DNA from: Akkermansiaceae bacterium UBA6138
Lineage (GTDB): Bacteria; Verrucomicrobiota; Verrucomicrobiia; Verrucomicrobiales; DEV007
Direction: 5' to 3'
NCBI GenBank assembly: GCA_002422425.1
Contig: DIVG01000077.1
Coordinates: forward strand, 1 to 57,813
Length of the DNA stretch: 57,813 nt
Both the position numbers and the translations under genes were made by a program. Shown piece after piece: positions 9,308 to 17,377 of the stretch; the first letter of the stretch is position 1, and the number at the start of each line of letters is the position of its first letter. A model generated the notes under the pieces. That model was not told the DNA's origin. It saw only the letters and a list, made by a program, of their open reading frames with translations, and did not search any database.

Positions 9308-9581
9308 CCGCGAGGAGAAACGAACCGCTCAAGTTCGCGACGAGAAGCGCTGCCCGCAGGACGGAAGATGGCGCGATCGCGGAGAACTTTTATCCCGAAT
9401 AGGGGGCGAAACGGGCCGGTTGAAAACGAACTTCCGTACAATGAAAGGCGTCCGGGGCGGCTGGCGCCATCCGGAGGACATCGCTCCTCGTTTCAAAAAG
9501 CGGGGCAACCCAAGCCCATCTCCCTCCATCGCCCCCCGCTGAATGACGCTATCGCCCTCGCCTCGCATCCCCAGCCTGCCG

Positions 9582-9995
9582 TCATCCGCCGCCTTCGGCG
9601 ATGGCTTCAGCCTCGTTCGCCGTCGGTGGTGTTTCGTCAGAGTCAGGCGCGCCACCATTTCCTCGTCCGTGAGCCATCGCGCTGAGTCCCGTCCGCGCCC
9701 ACTCGGTGAGAGTCTTGCCCTCCCGGAGCGCGGCACTTTCCCAGGCGCGGAACTCCTCGAGACCGGCCTCGACGATGAGCGGGCGGGCGCGGAGATAGTC
9801 GATGGGCGAACCCTTCGCCGCCGCATCGATCTCGGCCATCCAGTCCGCAATTTGAGGCTGGCGGCGCCGGGGGATGCCGGCACTGCGCCAGTTCCTCACC
9901 GATTGTTCCGTGACAAAGAGAGCGTCCGCAACCTCCGCCGCCTTCATTTTCTGGCCGTCCATCCACCGACGGAATTTGAGCGAAAATTCATCCAT
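9582..9995 (-). CDS. HTH-RHH fusion DNA-binding protein
   Basis: A 137-residue predicted regulator starting MDEFSLKFRRWMDGQ. Residues ~15-40 (MKAAEVADALFVTEQSVRNW) form a Cro/XRE-like helix-turn-helix. Residues ~70-105 (PLIVEAGLEEFRAWE, then GKTLTEWARTGLSAMA) look like a ribbon-helix-helix strand-helix-helix, so two DNA-binding folds may be joined. The tail is low-complexity and acidic. It is divergent from the small gene at 10045 with only 49 bases between starts, so it probably controls that gene and itself. A longer upstream in-frame extension exists but has no coding character. Confidence 0.6.
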   Translation of the reverse strand: MDEFSLKFRRWMDGQKMKAAEVADALFVTEQSVRNWRSAGIPRRRQPQIADWMAEIDAAAKGSPIDYLRARPLIVEAGLEEFRAWESAALREGKTLTEWARTGLSAMAHGRGNGGAPDSDETPPTANEAEAIAEGGG

Positions 9996-10044
9996 ACTGA
10001 AAAAGGATACTGAACCAACGAAAACGTAACTTTCAAGATTGACA

Positions 10045-10272
10045 ATGGCCTCACTCGACCCTAAAAAAATACTTTTACAGGATTTAAAATCACTTAAAAG
10101 TATGTTTCTCTCGCTTCCATTCGATTTAGTCGAGTTTGACCCGGCCGTCCTCCGTATGGTCGTGGCCAAGGCGGAGGCAGAGAGCTGCCCGCCCTCCGAA
10201 GCGGTTCGCCTTCTTTTGAACGAGCTCGCCGGAAAGGACGGGGTGGAGTCCGCCGCGGAGGAATCGAAATGA
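10045..10272 (+). CDS. Small hypothetical protein
   Basis: A 75-residue soluble protein (MASLDPKKILLQDL..., ending AAEESK), not recognised. It is helical and amphipathic with a charged tail; the stretch PSEAVRLLLNELAG could be a small dimerisation helix. The 5' third is A/T-rich and lysine-rich compared with the rest. It is divergent from the HTH-RHH regulator and followed 50 bases later by a small membrane protein. A TTG two codons upstream of the ATG is an alternative start. Confidence 0.5.
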   Translation: MASLDPKKILLQDLKSLKSMFLSLPFDLVEFDPAVLRMVVAKAEAESCPPSEAVRLLLNELAGKDGVESAAEESK

Positions 10273-10322
10273 AAACAAACCTTTAATTTTTTAACCTCAT
10301 CATCCAACCCGATTCAGAAAAA

Positions 10323-10544
10323 ATGAGAAACATCATCTATGTCCCGCTCGCCCTCGGTTTTATCCTCGCCTGGCTTTTTATCATCGTTAAAATGGGTCCC
10401 AAAGGGATTCTTTGGTTCCTTTACCCAGACGCCGTCCTAGTGAAATTAGGCGCCGCCAGCGCGATTCCGATTCTTCTGATCGTGGCTGGCGCGGGTGGAT
10501 CGGTCGCACTGGAAAAGCTCTTCGACGGCGTTCCGGCCGAGTGA
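10323..10544 (+). CDS. Small two-TM membrane protein
   Basis: A 73-residue protein with two hydrophobic segments (residues ~4-22 and ~44-62) separated by a short loop (KMGPKGILWFLYPDAVLVK). It has no recognisable family. It sits between the small gene at 10045 and the OGG-like gene at 10564 on the same strand (19-base gap to the latter), so it is probably co-transcribed with them. Confidence 0.5.
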   Translation: MRNIIYVPLALGFILAWLFIIVKMGPKGILWFLYPDAVLVKLGAASAIPILLIVAGAGGSVALEKLFDGVPAE

Positions 10545-10563
10545 TCGAAGCAGGCCGTCTTTA

Positions 10564-11244
10564 ATGAAAGAATTGATTGCCATGGACCTCGCTGATCCGC
10601 GCTACGCCGCCCTGATCCGCTCCCTGCCGGTCGAGCACCACACCATCCGTGTGGCGCGGTCGGTTTGGGAGCCGCGGTTTGCGGCAGCCGGACTGACAAC
10701 CGAGTTCGAGGCGATCTTCGGAGACGAACTCGAAATTTCCCTCGCCCGCGAGCAGATTCGCCGACAGGCGGACCGCCGCCGGAAATGTCTCGAGGTGTTG
10801 CTCTGGGGGTATCCTTCGGGGATGCGCGGGAACCGGCATGAATCCTACCTCGCGAATCTCGACACCATTTCCGAGCGCGCCGCAAGTGATGCCCCCTGGC
10901 CCGGCTACTTTGCGAATTTGCGGGCACTCAGGGGCCTCGGGATGTCCACGATCACGAAGCTGGCCTACTTTTTCGGGAAAACCTTCGAGGGACATCCCGC
11001 CGTGATTCTCGACAGTCGGATCGTGGCCGTCCTCACGCGGGGGACCTGGGCCGAATTTGCGGGACGGCGGCGCGTGACTTACAACAATGCCTCCAGGCAC
11101 TATCTCCGCTATTTGGAGACGACCGCCTCGGCGGCCTGCGGGATTGAGGGCGCGACGCCTGAGCAACTCGAATTTTTCCTCTTTTCGCTGGGAAACGCCT
11201 TCGGGCCGTCCGCAAGCGGAGGTGAGGAATCACCGACCCGGTGA
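10564..11244 (+). CDS. OGG-like (8-oxoguanine DNA glycosylase-like) HhH protein
   Basis: A 226-residue protein whose core resembles the OGG-like helix-hairpin-helix glycosylase family. WGYPSGMRGN (81-90) is followed by the hairpin LRGLGMSTITKLAYFF and then HPAVILDSRIVAVL. K132 and D150 match the Lys/Asp catalytic pair of OGG1 (Lys249 and Asp268) in order and near spacing. Two other proteins here share the pattern: the protein at 20840 (K132, D147) and the C-terminus of the protein at 22027. It may excise damaged or modified bases. It lies immediately upstream of the RiPP-like cluster but on the same strand, so it may be either a neighbour or a member. Confidence 0.6.
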   Translation: MKELIAMDLADPRYAALIRSLPVEHHTIRVARSVWEPRFAAAGLTTEFEAIFGDELEISLAREQIRRQADRRRKCLEVLLWGYPSGMRGNRHESYLANLDTISERAASDAPWPGYFANLRALRGLGMSTITKLAYFFGKTFEGHPAVILDSRIVAVLTRGTWAEFAGRRRVTYNNASRHYLRYLETTASAACGIEGATPEQLEFFLFSLGNAFGPSASGGEESPTR

Positions 11245-11313
11245 AAATGACTTTTTCCATGATGGAGAAACCCGCCTGCGGGTAGCAGGAACAAGACAAA
11301 ACTAAGAAATAGT

Positions 11314-11451
11314 ATGAAACATCTGATTCAACGCATCCTCGGCAAAGTGCAAATCCACGCTTCCTTGTCGGATATCAAGGGTCAAAAGAGCGGTGGAAAA
11401 CGGGACCTCAGTGGGAACGATTGGAGAGACCTTAACAGCAATGCAAACTGA
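11314..11451 (+). CDS. Candidate RiPP (lasso-type) precursor peptide
   Basis: A 45-codon ORF placed between the OGG-like gene and the lasso-B-like gene. It starts MKHLIQRILGKVQIHASL and ends DWRDLNSNAN. If cleaved before the glycine of IKGQKSGGKRD, the core would be 23 residues with a G1-D9 spacing, the ring size used by many lasso peptides. A second G-to-D option of the same spacing exists (GKRDLSGND). Against this, the usual leader threonine at -2 is absent (isoleucine here) and there is no clear ribosome-binding site. A strong stem-loop follows 18 bases after the stop. The position makes it the best precursor candidate, but this is inference. Confidence 0.4.
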   Translation: MKHLIQRILGKVQIHASLSDIKGQKSGGKRDLSGNDWRDLNSNAN

Positions 11452-11469
11452 GCAAGGTTTGCTCCTCGC

Positions 11470-11502
11470 GACCCGTTCCCTTCATACAGAAGGGACCGGG
11501 TC
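11470..11502 (+). terminator. Stem-loop between candidate precursor and maturation genes
   Basis: A 14-bp inverted repeat with one mismatch (left arm 11470-11483, right arm 11489-11502) and a 5-base loop. It lies 18 bases after the candidate precursor stop and 6 bases before the start of the B2-like gene. There is no T-run, so it is more likely a transcript-stabilising or attenuating hairpin than a full terminator. Such a hairpin between precursor and processing genes is common in lasso operons. Confidence 0.6.
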
Positions 11503-11508
11503 AATTGC

Positions 11509-12237
11509 ATGCGGCTCTGGTCCTTTTATCGCGGACGCGGTGCCTTGATGTGTCCCCCGGCCTGCGGACCAAACCCTATGCCAGCCGCGAACAGGAAGTG
11601 GCGGAAATCCCCACTTCACCGGCTTTTGTTGAACTTCACAGCACCGGATTTCATGATGCTTCCGCGCCGCGTTACACACTTTCCTATTCGACACCCGTTA
11701 TTATCATTCCAAATCAGTGGTCTGTTCGGAACGCTTTTTTCATTTAGGGAGGACCATTCCACGCTCCAGCCACCCCGCGGCGTCGCACTGAAAATCCGAA
11801 ACGCCTCAGAGCTCTGCTCGAATCCCTATCTGCTCTCGGCACCGACGGAAGTAACACAACAACCTACTTCCACGCCACTCACTCCGGAAGCAGAAAAATG
11901 GGCGATCCGCTTCCTGGAGAGGCTAATCTGGCTCAGCCGACGCCAATTTCTCTGCACCCGCTTCTACGCCTCCTGGCGCGTGCCGCTCTTCGCGACCGCC
12001 CGCGAGGCCATCGTCTTTTTCCGCCAGCACGCCGAGGGTGATCAAGAGGAGCTTTGCCTCGCCCGTGCTCTCTTTGCCGCGAAGACCTCGCGGATGTTTG
12101 CCGATCATGGTGCCGTGGTCATCGGCGTGTTCCTCCCTTCGCGAGCCATGCACGCGTGGGTCATCGAAGGCGATGAGATGGCAGATCCATACGATGGGAT
12201 CTGGATCAATTACCAACCCGTGGCCATGCTTTCATGA
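11509..12237 (+). CDS. Lasso-peptide B2-like transglutaminase-fold protease
   Basis: A protein of up to 242 residues whose C-terminal ~120 residues match the lasso leader-peptidase B2 family (Transglut_core3). The helix EKWAIRFLERLIWLSRRQF is followed by CLARALFAA (C183), VVIGVF, MHAWV (H215) and EMADPYDG (D226), giving the Cys-His-Asp triad in the expected order. B2 enzymes remove the leader before macrolactam closure. The N-terminal ~110 residues are not recognisable as an RRE, and the first ~50 look poorly coding, so the true start may be internal (for example near 11653). The stop overlaps the next start (ATGA), so translation is coupled. Confidence 0.72.
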   Translation: MRLWSFYRGRGALMCPPACGPNPMPAANRKWRKSPLHRLLLNFTAPDFMMLPRRVTHFPIRHPLLSFQISGLFGTLFSFREDHSTLQPPRGVALKIRNASELCSNPYLLSAPTEVTQQPTSTPLTPEAEKWAIRFLERLIWLSRRQFLCTRFYASWRVPLFATAREAIVFFRQHAEGDQEELCLARALFAAKTSRMFADHGAVVIGVFLPSRAMHAWVIEGDEMADPYDGIWINYQPVAMLS

Positions 12238-12959
12238 ACGCCACGGTTTCTTCGATCGTTGATCCTCTGTTGTCGCCGATCACCGAGCAGGCGACTCCAA
12301 TCCTCTGCTTCGGCGACATTCATGGACACCGCGCCGCCGCCGAGGCCGCCGTCTCCCTGTCGGAAGACCTTGGCGTCCCGGCGCTCTTCCTCGGCGACTA
12401 CATCGATCGCGGTCCCGACAGCGGCGGGGTCCTTCAGGTCCTGATGGCTGCGTCACGGCGGCATCCGGATTGGGTTTTTCTCCTCGGGAATCATGATTGG
12501 ATGCTAAAGGAGATCCTCGAAGGCCGCCGCCATGCCGAGGGTTTCGATGAGCGCACCTTTTCCGAAACCCTGCCACGTTTATCGCCGGCTGAGCGTCCTG
12601 GAATTCTCGAATGGCTTCGCGAACGGCCCGCCTTCTTCCGTTCCAGTTCGTTCCTCTTTTTCCACGGCGGCTTTAGCGACTCCGCGGTTCCGATTGAGCA
12701 GGTGCCAACCGAAGAACTGGTATGGACCTACGGAATTCCGGAAGACTGGCAAGGTGCGACGGTCGTCCGCGGGCACGCCCTTGTTGAACAAGTTGAGATC
12801 AAGGACCGCGACATCAACCTCAACACTCGCTGCGGTTTCGGCGGCCATCTCACCGGTCTGCTCCTCGATCCCGGGTCAGGCTGCTGCCTGAGGTCGTGGC
12901 AGATCAGTGAATCGGGTGAAATCCGTGAGACGACCGACTCCCTCCTTCGAAATCCATGA
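12234..12959 (+). CDS. PPP-family metallophosphatase
   Basis: A 241-residue calcineurin-like serine/threonine phosphatase. The three signature blocks are intact: GDIHGH (27-32), GDYIDRGPDSGG (from 54) and GNHDWM (85-90). HGGF and VVRGHA later supply the remaining metal-binding histidines. Such enzymes dephosphorylate proteins or nucleotides (ApaH relatives cleave Ap4A). Its start overlaps the B2-like gene and its stop overlaps the cyclase-like gene by four bases each. It is therefore embedded in the RiPP-like operon, where it may remove a phosphate from a precursor or intermediate. That role is inferred from position only. Confidence 0.85.
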   Translation: MNATVSSIVDPLLSPITEQATPILCFGDIHGHRAAAEAAVSLSEDLGVPALFLGDYIDRGPDSGGVLQVLMAASRRHPDWVFLLGNHDWMLKEILEGRRHAEGFDERTFSETLPRLSPAERPGILEWLRERPAFFRSSSFLFFHGGFSDSAVPIEQVPTEELVWTYGIPEDWQGATVVRGHALVEQVEIKDRDINLNTRCGFGGHLTGLLLDPGSGCCLRSWQISESGEIRETTDSLLRNP

Positions 12960-14200
12960 GCCTGTCCCCTTCTCCCTCGATGCTGCTCACGCCTGCCGGC
13001 GACGCGCCAAGCCAACCCGGCCTGCGCTTTTATCATCGCCCTTCCGGCGAGATCGCCGATTCGATCTGGCGCGAACTACGCCTCCACGGGCTCTGGCGCC
13101 AAGCGGACTTCGACGCCCACGAAGGAAACACCCTGAAGGGCGCGGGGGACCGGAGCGACTGGCTACCGATCTTCGCTAACTGGTTTCCCCTCGACACCGG
13201 ACAGACCTGGTGTGCCCGGACGGAGCGCGCCCTCGACCCCGTCCACCTCCCCAACGCGAAGGGCGACGGTTCGCTGGGTGATTTTCTCGAGGCGGCGCAG
13301 AACTTTTTCGCGCGCTTCGACGGGCGGAAGATCGGCGTGCAGTTGAGCGGCGGTTTCGATTCGAGCCTCATCATCGGATTGCTCCGGCATTTTGGGATCT
13401 CCCACGGCCTTGTCGGGATGGAGTCGCCGCGCTACGAGTTCCGGACCGAGCGCATCATCCAGCAGCGACTCGCGGAGCAAAACGGCGACGTTGCCCTTAT
13501 TGACGAAGCCACCTGCCTCCCCTGTGCCCGCTTACGCGAGGTTCCCCCGCATCAAGTGCCGGACCTGTTTTCCCTGAACCTCGCTCAGGATCGCGACATG
13601 GCCACGGCCTGCCGGCAGCTCGGAATCGAGGTGCTCCTCAGCGGCGGCGGCGGCGACAGCTTACTTGGGATGGCCGTTCCCACAGAAGCCACCGAATCCC
13701 GATGGCGGCCCCAAACCTTCACCGACTCCTTTCCCGTCGATCTCGTCTACCGGCCCATGGGAATCGAGTTTCTTTCCTTCTTCGGTGATGCCGGCATTGT
13801 CGACGCCTTCTTCCGCCTGCGCCGCGGTCAGGGCAACGACCCACTCAAACGCTGGGCCCGCCGGTTTTTCCGCGATTTCGTGCCGCGAGAACTCGCGGAA
13901 TATACCTATTGCGCGGATTTCTGGGGTCGTTCGATCGATGGGCTGCTCGCCGCGCTTGGCCCGATGCGTGAACTCCATGCCGAGGCGCGGGAACTTTCCG
14001 GCAACGCCTATTTCGACGCGGGGCGGCTCGAGGGCTTGCTCGCGGAGGATCTGTATCGCCCCCGCAAGGAACTCTACCAGCGAATCGAGGCGCGGACCTC
14101 CGCGGCGGTCTGGGTGGTGAGCATGGCGAAATGGATCGGAATTACGAATTCGACCCTACGGCCGCAGCGTGGTGAATCCTGGCATGCGCTGAATCCGTGA
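12956..14200 (+). CDS. Asparagine-synthetase-like lasso cyclase (C protein type)
   Basis: A 414-residue protein with an asparagine-synthetase-type ATP-pyrophosphatase domain. The PP-loop is SGGFDSS (131-137), followed by GMESPRYEFRTERI and LLSGGGGDSLLG. In lasso biosynthesis such enzymes adenylate an Asp/Glu side chain and close the macrolactam. The N-terminal ~110 residues do not resemble a glutaminase domain, and the protein is shorter than most cyclases (~500-600). It would rely on an amine nucleophile rather than glutamine-derived ammonia. Four-base overlap with the phosphatase and a 2-base gap to the next gene show one transcript. A stand-alone amidotransferase in another pathway is the alternative. 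Confidence 0.72.
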   Translation: MSLSPSPSMLLTPAGDAPSQPGLRFYHRPSGEIADSIWRELRLHGLWRQADFDAHEGNTLKGAGDRSDWLPIFANWFPLDTGQTWCARTERALDPVHLPNAKGDGSLGDFLEAAQNFFARFDGRKIGVQLSGGFDSSLIIGLLRHFGISHGLVGMESPRYEFRTERIIQQRLAEQNGDVALIDEATCLPCARLREVPPHQVPDLFSLNLAQDRDMATACRQLGIEVLLSGGGGDSLLGMAVPTEATESRWRPQTFTDSFPVDLVYRPMGIEFLSFFGDAGIVDAFFRLRRGQGNDPLKRWARRFFRDFVPRELAEYTYCADFWGRSIDGLLAALGPMRELHAEARELSGNAYFDAGRLEGLLAEDLYRPRKELYQRIEARTSAAVWVVSMAKWIGITNSTLRPQRGESWHALNP

Positions 14201-14202
14201 AG

Positions 14203-15834
14203 ATGAAAACGACTCTCAAGATTTTGGTGGATGAGAACGAGTTCGACTTCGCGAGTGCGACTCCGTCCGGCGGAGGAAGCTTCAAGCTCGACTCGGGAAC
14301 CTCGGTTTCAAGACTGAAGGCGCATTTTTTTCAAACGCTCGGTCGGTTCGGAGAGATCGTGAAATTCAAACGCGACGAGGCAAATCCCAGCAGCGAACTC
14401 GCGCGTGCCCTCAGCGAGGCGGACGTTTTCGTAGCCATCTTTCACGAAAGGCCGCCGCCTCTACCCTGCCGCCTCCTCCAGCACACTAAGGGGGGACTTA
14501 TGCTTACGGGCGGATTTCCTGGTGAGTGGACCTTTGATCATCCGGCGACGGTATCGATCGTCACAACTGCGCTTCAGGCCTCTCGGATCACGCAGGCCTT
14601 CCCCACGTTCCCGTTTCACTTCTTCCCCTTTTATCCGGAGGTCGGATCCGAGTTTCTCGACGCGGAAGCCACAGGGCTTCGCGGGGATACGAACCACCGA
14701 TTGCCCAACCACCTTCTCTATGCCGGCCGATGGATCGCAAACAAAGGGCTGGTCCAAACGGCCCGGGCGCTGGGCCTTGGGGATGTTGGCGTCACCTCGT
14801 TCGAAACGGTTGGTCAGTTCGAGCCGGATTTTCCGATCAGCCAATCGGGTGGCGGGCATTTCAACTTTCCGACCTTCCTCCGCAGGGAGTTCGTGGATCG
14901 TGTTTCTCATGTGAAACTCATTCAGACGCCATCCCTGCCCGCGAGCGCGCTTGCCCTATCCTACCAACAGGCTGCGGCTTTCGCTTATCTCTCCTTCCAC
15001 GAGGATGAAAACTATGGGCTTGCGCCGCGCGAAGCGGCCGCCGGAGGTGCCATCCCGATTGTCACGGACTGGTGCGGCCTCGGCGAATTCGGCCGGAAGG
15101 CGATCGGCGGCCTCGTGCGAACCTGGCCAACCCTCGGGGGCGTTCGCTACAGCCTGAAGGAAGCCGCCGGAGAGATGGCCCGCGTCATGACCTGGACGAG
15201 CGCAGAAAGGGAACACGCCTCAGCCTTCAACCGGGAATTGGTTGCCTCGGAATGTTCCGGAAACGACAGTCACACCCAGATGGCCGCCGCCATCGCGGCC
15301 CTCCTTGCTCTCCCCGTCGCGCCGCCACCCGACGGCGGTTGGCGATGCCCGGCGCGTCTCGAACGATTGGTCGCCCATGGTCCGTCGACCTTCCGAAACG
15401 CGCTGCGCGAAATCCCCGCATCTAGTCATGACGGACTGTATGTCGAGGGTCTCGGTTGGAGGGGGCAGGCCCATTCCGAACCACATCTGCTGACCGCGGT
15501 CCAGTCTCTCTACACCACCTGGCCCGCCGCTCCCGTGCTGAAACCCGGCGTGCGTCTCCACGGATTCTGGCGAGTCGCCCCGTGGGAACAGGAGCGGGCT
15601 CTCGTCGAGTTCGGCTTCCCAGGTCCGCGCGTCCTCCGGTTTTCCGAACACGACTGGCGAATCCTGCGCGCTTCGGCGGTCCCAATGGGTGCCGGAGACT
15701 TCGCCTTCGAAATCAGGGAAGCCGCCGCCGCGGAGGTTTTTCAGCGGACCGTCGAACTCGGCTATCTCGTGCCCGACGATCCGATGAAATGTGCTCTTCC
15801 GGAACCGACGGATCCCGTTCCTCGGCGCGCTTGA
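14203..15834 (+). CDS. GT4-like glycosyltransferase with possible C-terminal RRE
   Basis: A 543-residue protein with a GT-B fold glycosyltransferase core. LLYAGRWIANKGL (~171-183) opens the C-terminal Rossmann half, and HEDENYGLAPREAAAGG carries the E-x7-E pair (E269, E277) that binds the nucleotide sugar. The last ~95 residues look unlike GT4: PVLKPGVRLHGFW, then RVLRFSEHDWRIL, then EVFQRTVELGYLVPDD. These follow the strand-strand-helix pattern of PqqD-like RiPP recognition elements, which bind leader peptides. If correct, the enzyme could recruit its own peptide substrate. The GT call is good; the RRE call is tentative. A GTG six bases upstream overlaps the previous stop and is an alternative start. 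Confidence 0.68.
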   Translation: MKTTLKILVDENEFDFASATPSGGGSFKLDSGTSVSRLKAHFFQTLGRFGEIVKFKRDEANPSSELARALSEADVFVAIFHERPPPLPCRLLQHTKGGLMLTGGFPGEWTFDHPATVSIVTTALQASRITQAFPTFPFHFFPFYPEVGSEFLDAEATGLRGDTNHRLPNHLLYAGRWIANKGLVQTARALGLGDVGVTSFETVGQFEPDFPISQSGGGHFNFPTFLRREFVDRVSHVKLIQTPSLPASALALSYQQAAAFAYLSFHEDENYGLAPREAAAGGAIPIVTDWCGLGEFGRKAIGGLVRTWPTLGGVRYSLKEAAGEMARVMTWTSAEREHASAFNRELVASECSGNDSHTQMAAAIAALLALPVAPPPDGGWRCPARLERLVAHGPSTFRNALREIPASSHDGLYVEGLGWRGQAHSEPHLLTAVQSLYTTWPAAPVLKPGVRLHGFWRVAPWEQERALVEFGFPGPRVLRFSEHDWRILRASAVPMGAGDFAFEIREAAAAEVFQRTVELGYLVPDDPMKCALPEPTDPVPRRA

Positions 15835-15836
15835 GA

Positions 15837-16613
15837 ATGAGCGGGCCCTCCATGAAGCCAATCATCACCCCCCAACCAACCAACATGTCATTTGAACTCA
15901 TCTACGATTCCGAGGATGGAATCATCCCCCATTGGCTCTACCAGCAGGAAGTCGAGTCGATGCGCGCCGCCGGGCTGACTGTCGCCCTGCAGCCGAGCGA
16001 GAAGGCGAAAACCTTGCTTCGCCGGGGACTGATCATCGACGAGGAGGATTGCCCAAAAGATCCCCGTTACCTGCAGGACGGACGAACCTACACCAACTAC
16101 GGTCGAATCGACCGCTGGTATCCCCTGATCGCCGATCTCACGATCGACACCGTGTTCTGCAACGACCTCGATGAGAACGCGGCAGCCACTGTGAAGGAAC
16201 TCGGTTGGACGCGGACCTTTGTGAAAAACTCGGTCAAATCGCTCGTGCAGGAAGACCCGCTGGAGTCGGTCTGGCCCGACGTATCCTTCGAATCGATGCT
16301 CGAGCAGTTTTCACGCAACCCGCGCAAAGGCCCCTACGCGCTCCGGGAATACCTGCCGCCGGAACATTTTGAATCGGAGCGCCGCTATTGGGTGATCGGC
16401 GACCAGATTTATCACAGCAGCGGTCAGATTCCGGATATCGTAAGGGAAGCCAAGGCTCGCCTCGATGCCTTCGGAGGTATCTTCTACACGATCGACGCGA
16501 CGGAGTCCCTCATCGTGGAGGTCAATCCCGGGGAGAGTTCCGACCGGAAAACAAACAATACCGCCGAGGATTTCGCGTCGTGGATCCGCGACGCCTTTGC
16601 GGGCTATCAATGA
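15837..16613 (+). CDS. R2K-type ATP-grasp peptide ligase
   Basis: A 258-residue protein resembling the R2K clade of ATP-grasp enzymes (DUF4343-like). Characteristic features are the early LIYDSEDG segment, SVKSLVQED, and YALREYLPPEHFESERRYWVIGDQIYHSSG, where an arginine replaces the usual lysine. A C-terminal IVEVNPGESSDRKTNN metal-binding block follows. Relatives join amino groups to carboxylates in peptide or protein modification, and ATP-grasp ligases build ester/amide cross-links in graspetides. The gene starts 3 bases after the glycosyltransferase stop. The domain proper begins at an internal ATG (15885), so the first 16 residues may not be translated. The substrate is presumably the same peptide as for the upstream enzymes. 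Confidence 0.7.
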   Translation: MSGPSMKPIITPQPTNMSFELIYDSEDGIIPHWLYQQEVESMRAAGLTVALQPSEKAKTLLRRGLIIDEEDCPKDPRYLQDGRTYTNYGRIDRWYPLIADLTIDTVFCNDLDENAAATVKELGWTRTFVKNSVKSLVQEDPLESVWPDVSFESMLEQFSRNPRKGPYALREYLPPEHFESERRYWVIGDQIYHSSGQIPDIVREAKARLDAFGGIFYTIDATESLIVEVNPGESSDRKTNNTAEDFASWIRDAFAGYQ

Positions 16614-17377
16614 GGAATCGCTTTTTCATCCCTCCCGCCCCCGCCCCGCCCGCGCGCAGGGGATAGAGAGATCTCGCTTGTGCTTCAATCGTTCGTAAAA
16701 AAGAAATGGAGATTATGCTAGAACAAAAGACAGATCGAATCGGGAAGGGGAGTAAAAAATCAAAAATGGATGTATAGGATGTTTGCTGGCTGTTCCGCTA
16801 TTGCTCGTGTGCACTTGGGTTGTAAATAAATTCGCATTTTGGTTTTTTATACATGTCTTAGGTTTTAAGTATGAAAGATCTATTTGATAAAACGTGGGGA
16901 TCAATCGCCTCAATGCTCTTTACCGGTTGGTTGGTTTTGGAAACTTTTTGTGGATGGCTATTGTCCACTCCTTGGGTAATCTATTGGGAGTATCATGGCT
17001 CGAAGTAGATCATGCACTTAGGGTATTTTCATGGAGCCCTACTCTAAAGGAAATTGAAGAATCTAACATGAGGCAGGGGAAGGGAGATCCGGAGTATTGG
17101 GAAAATATTAAATGGTAAACCGGAGCGCATGATTCCTTTTCAACGAAACCAACGAGGCCCGGGCGGAAACGGAGGGCAAATTTTCGCGGGAATCTCGACC
17201 CCGGACCGTGTCTCATCCACTCCCTTCGACCGGGAAAGAAATTCCGCTACCCCGAAAAAATCCCGTGGCATGACCCCGTAAATGTTCCACCCCCTGTGCG
17301 AAATTAAAACCAGATCCGAACGCGACCCATTCTCTCGCCCTCGCGGAAAGATTTCCCCGTCCACCTGACCGACCCTC
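16614..17377. other. AT-rich gap with little coding content
   Basis: A 764-base stretch between the RiPP-like operon and the DUF2779 gene. From about 16670 to 17120 it is clearly more AT-rich than anything else in the window and contains only short, shifted ORFs (see 16871). From 17120 to 17377 it returns to normal composition with nothing recognisable. It looks like foreign or decayed DNA at a junction. Confidence 0.6.
16871..17008 (+). CDS. Possible small membrane protein in the AT-rich gap
   Basis: A 45-codon ORF starting MKDLFDKTWGSIASM, with a tryptophan-rich hydrophobic middle (residues ~11-38) and ending YWEYHGSK. A second ORF in another frame (16894-17118) runs past it and ends with a plausible soluble tail (DPEYWENIKW). 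The two may be one gene broken by a frameshift. No family recognised. Either reading could be spurious. Confidence 0.3.
   Translation: MKDLFDKTWGSIASMLFTGWLVLETFCGWLLSTPWVIYWEYHGSK

Noticed and set aside
10039..10044. TTGACA as a -35 box
   Set aside because: It touches the ATG at 10045, so no promoter geometry is possible for that gene.
10069..10103. Nine-base inverted repeat (ATACTTTTA / TAAAAGTAT)
   Set aside because: It lies inside a small gene in a lysine-rich, AT-rich stretch and probably reflects codon composition.
11248..11286. 12-codon ORF and short CCCGC/GCGGG hairpin as an alternative precursor or terminator
   Set aside because: Too short for a precursor, and the hairpin has no T-run and a very small loop.
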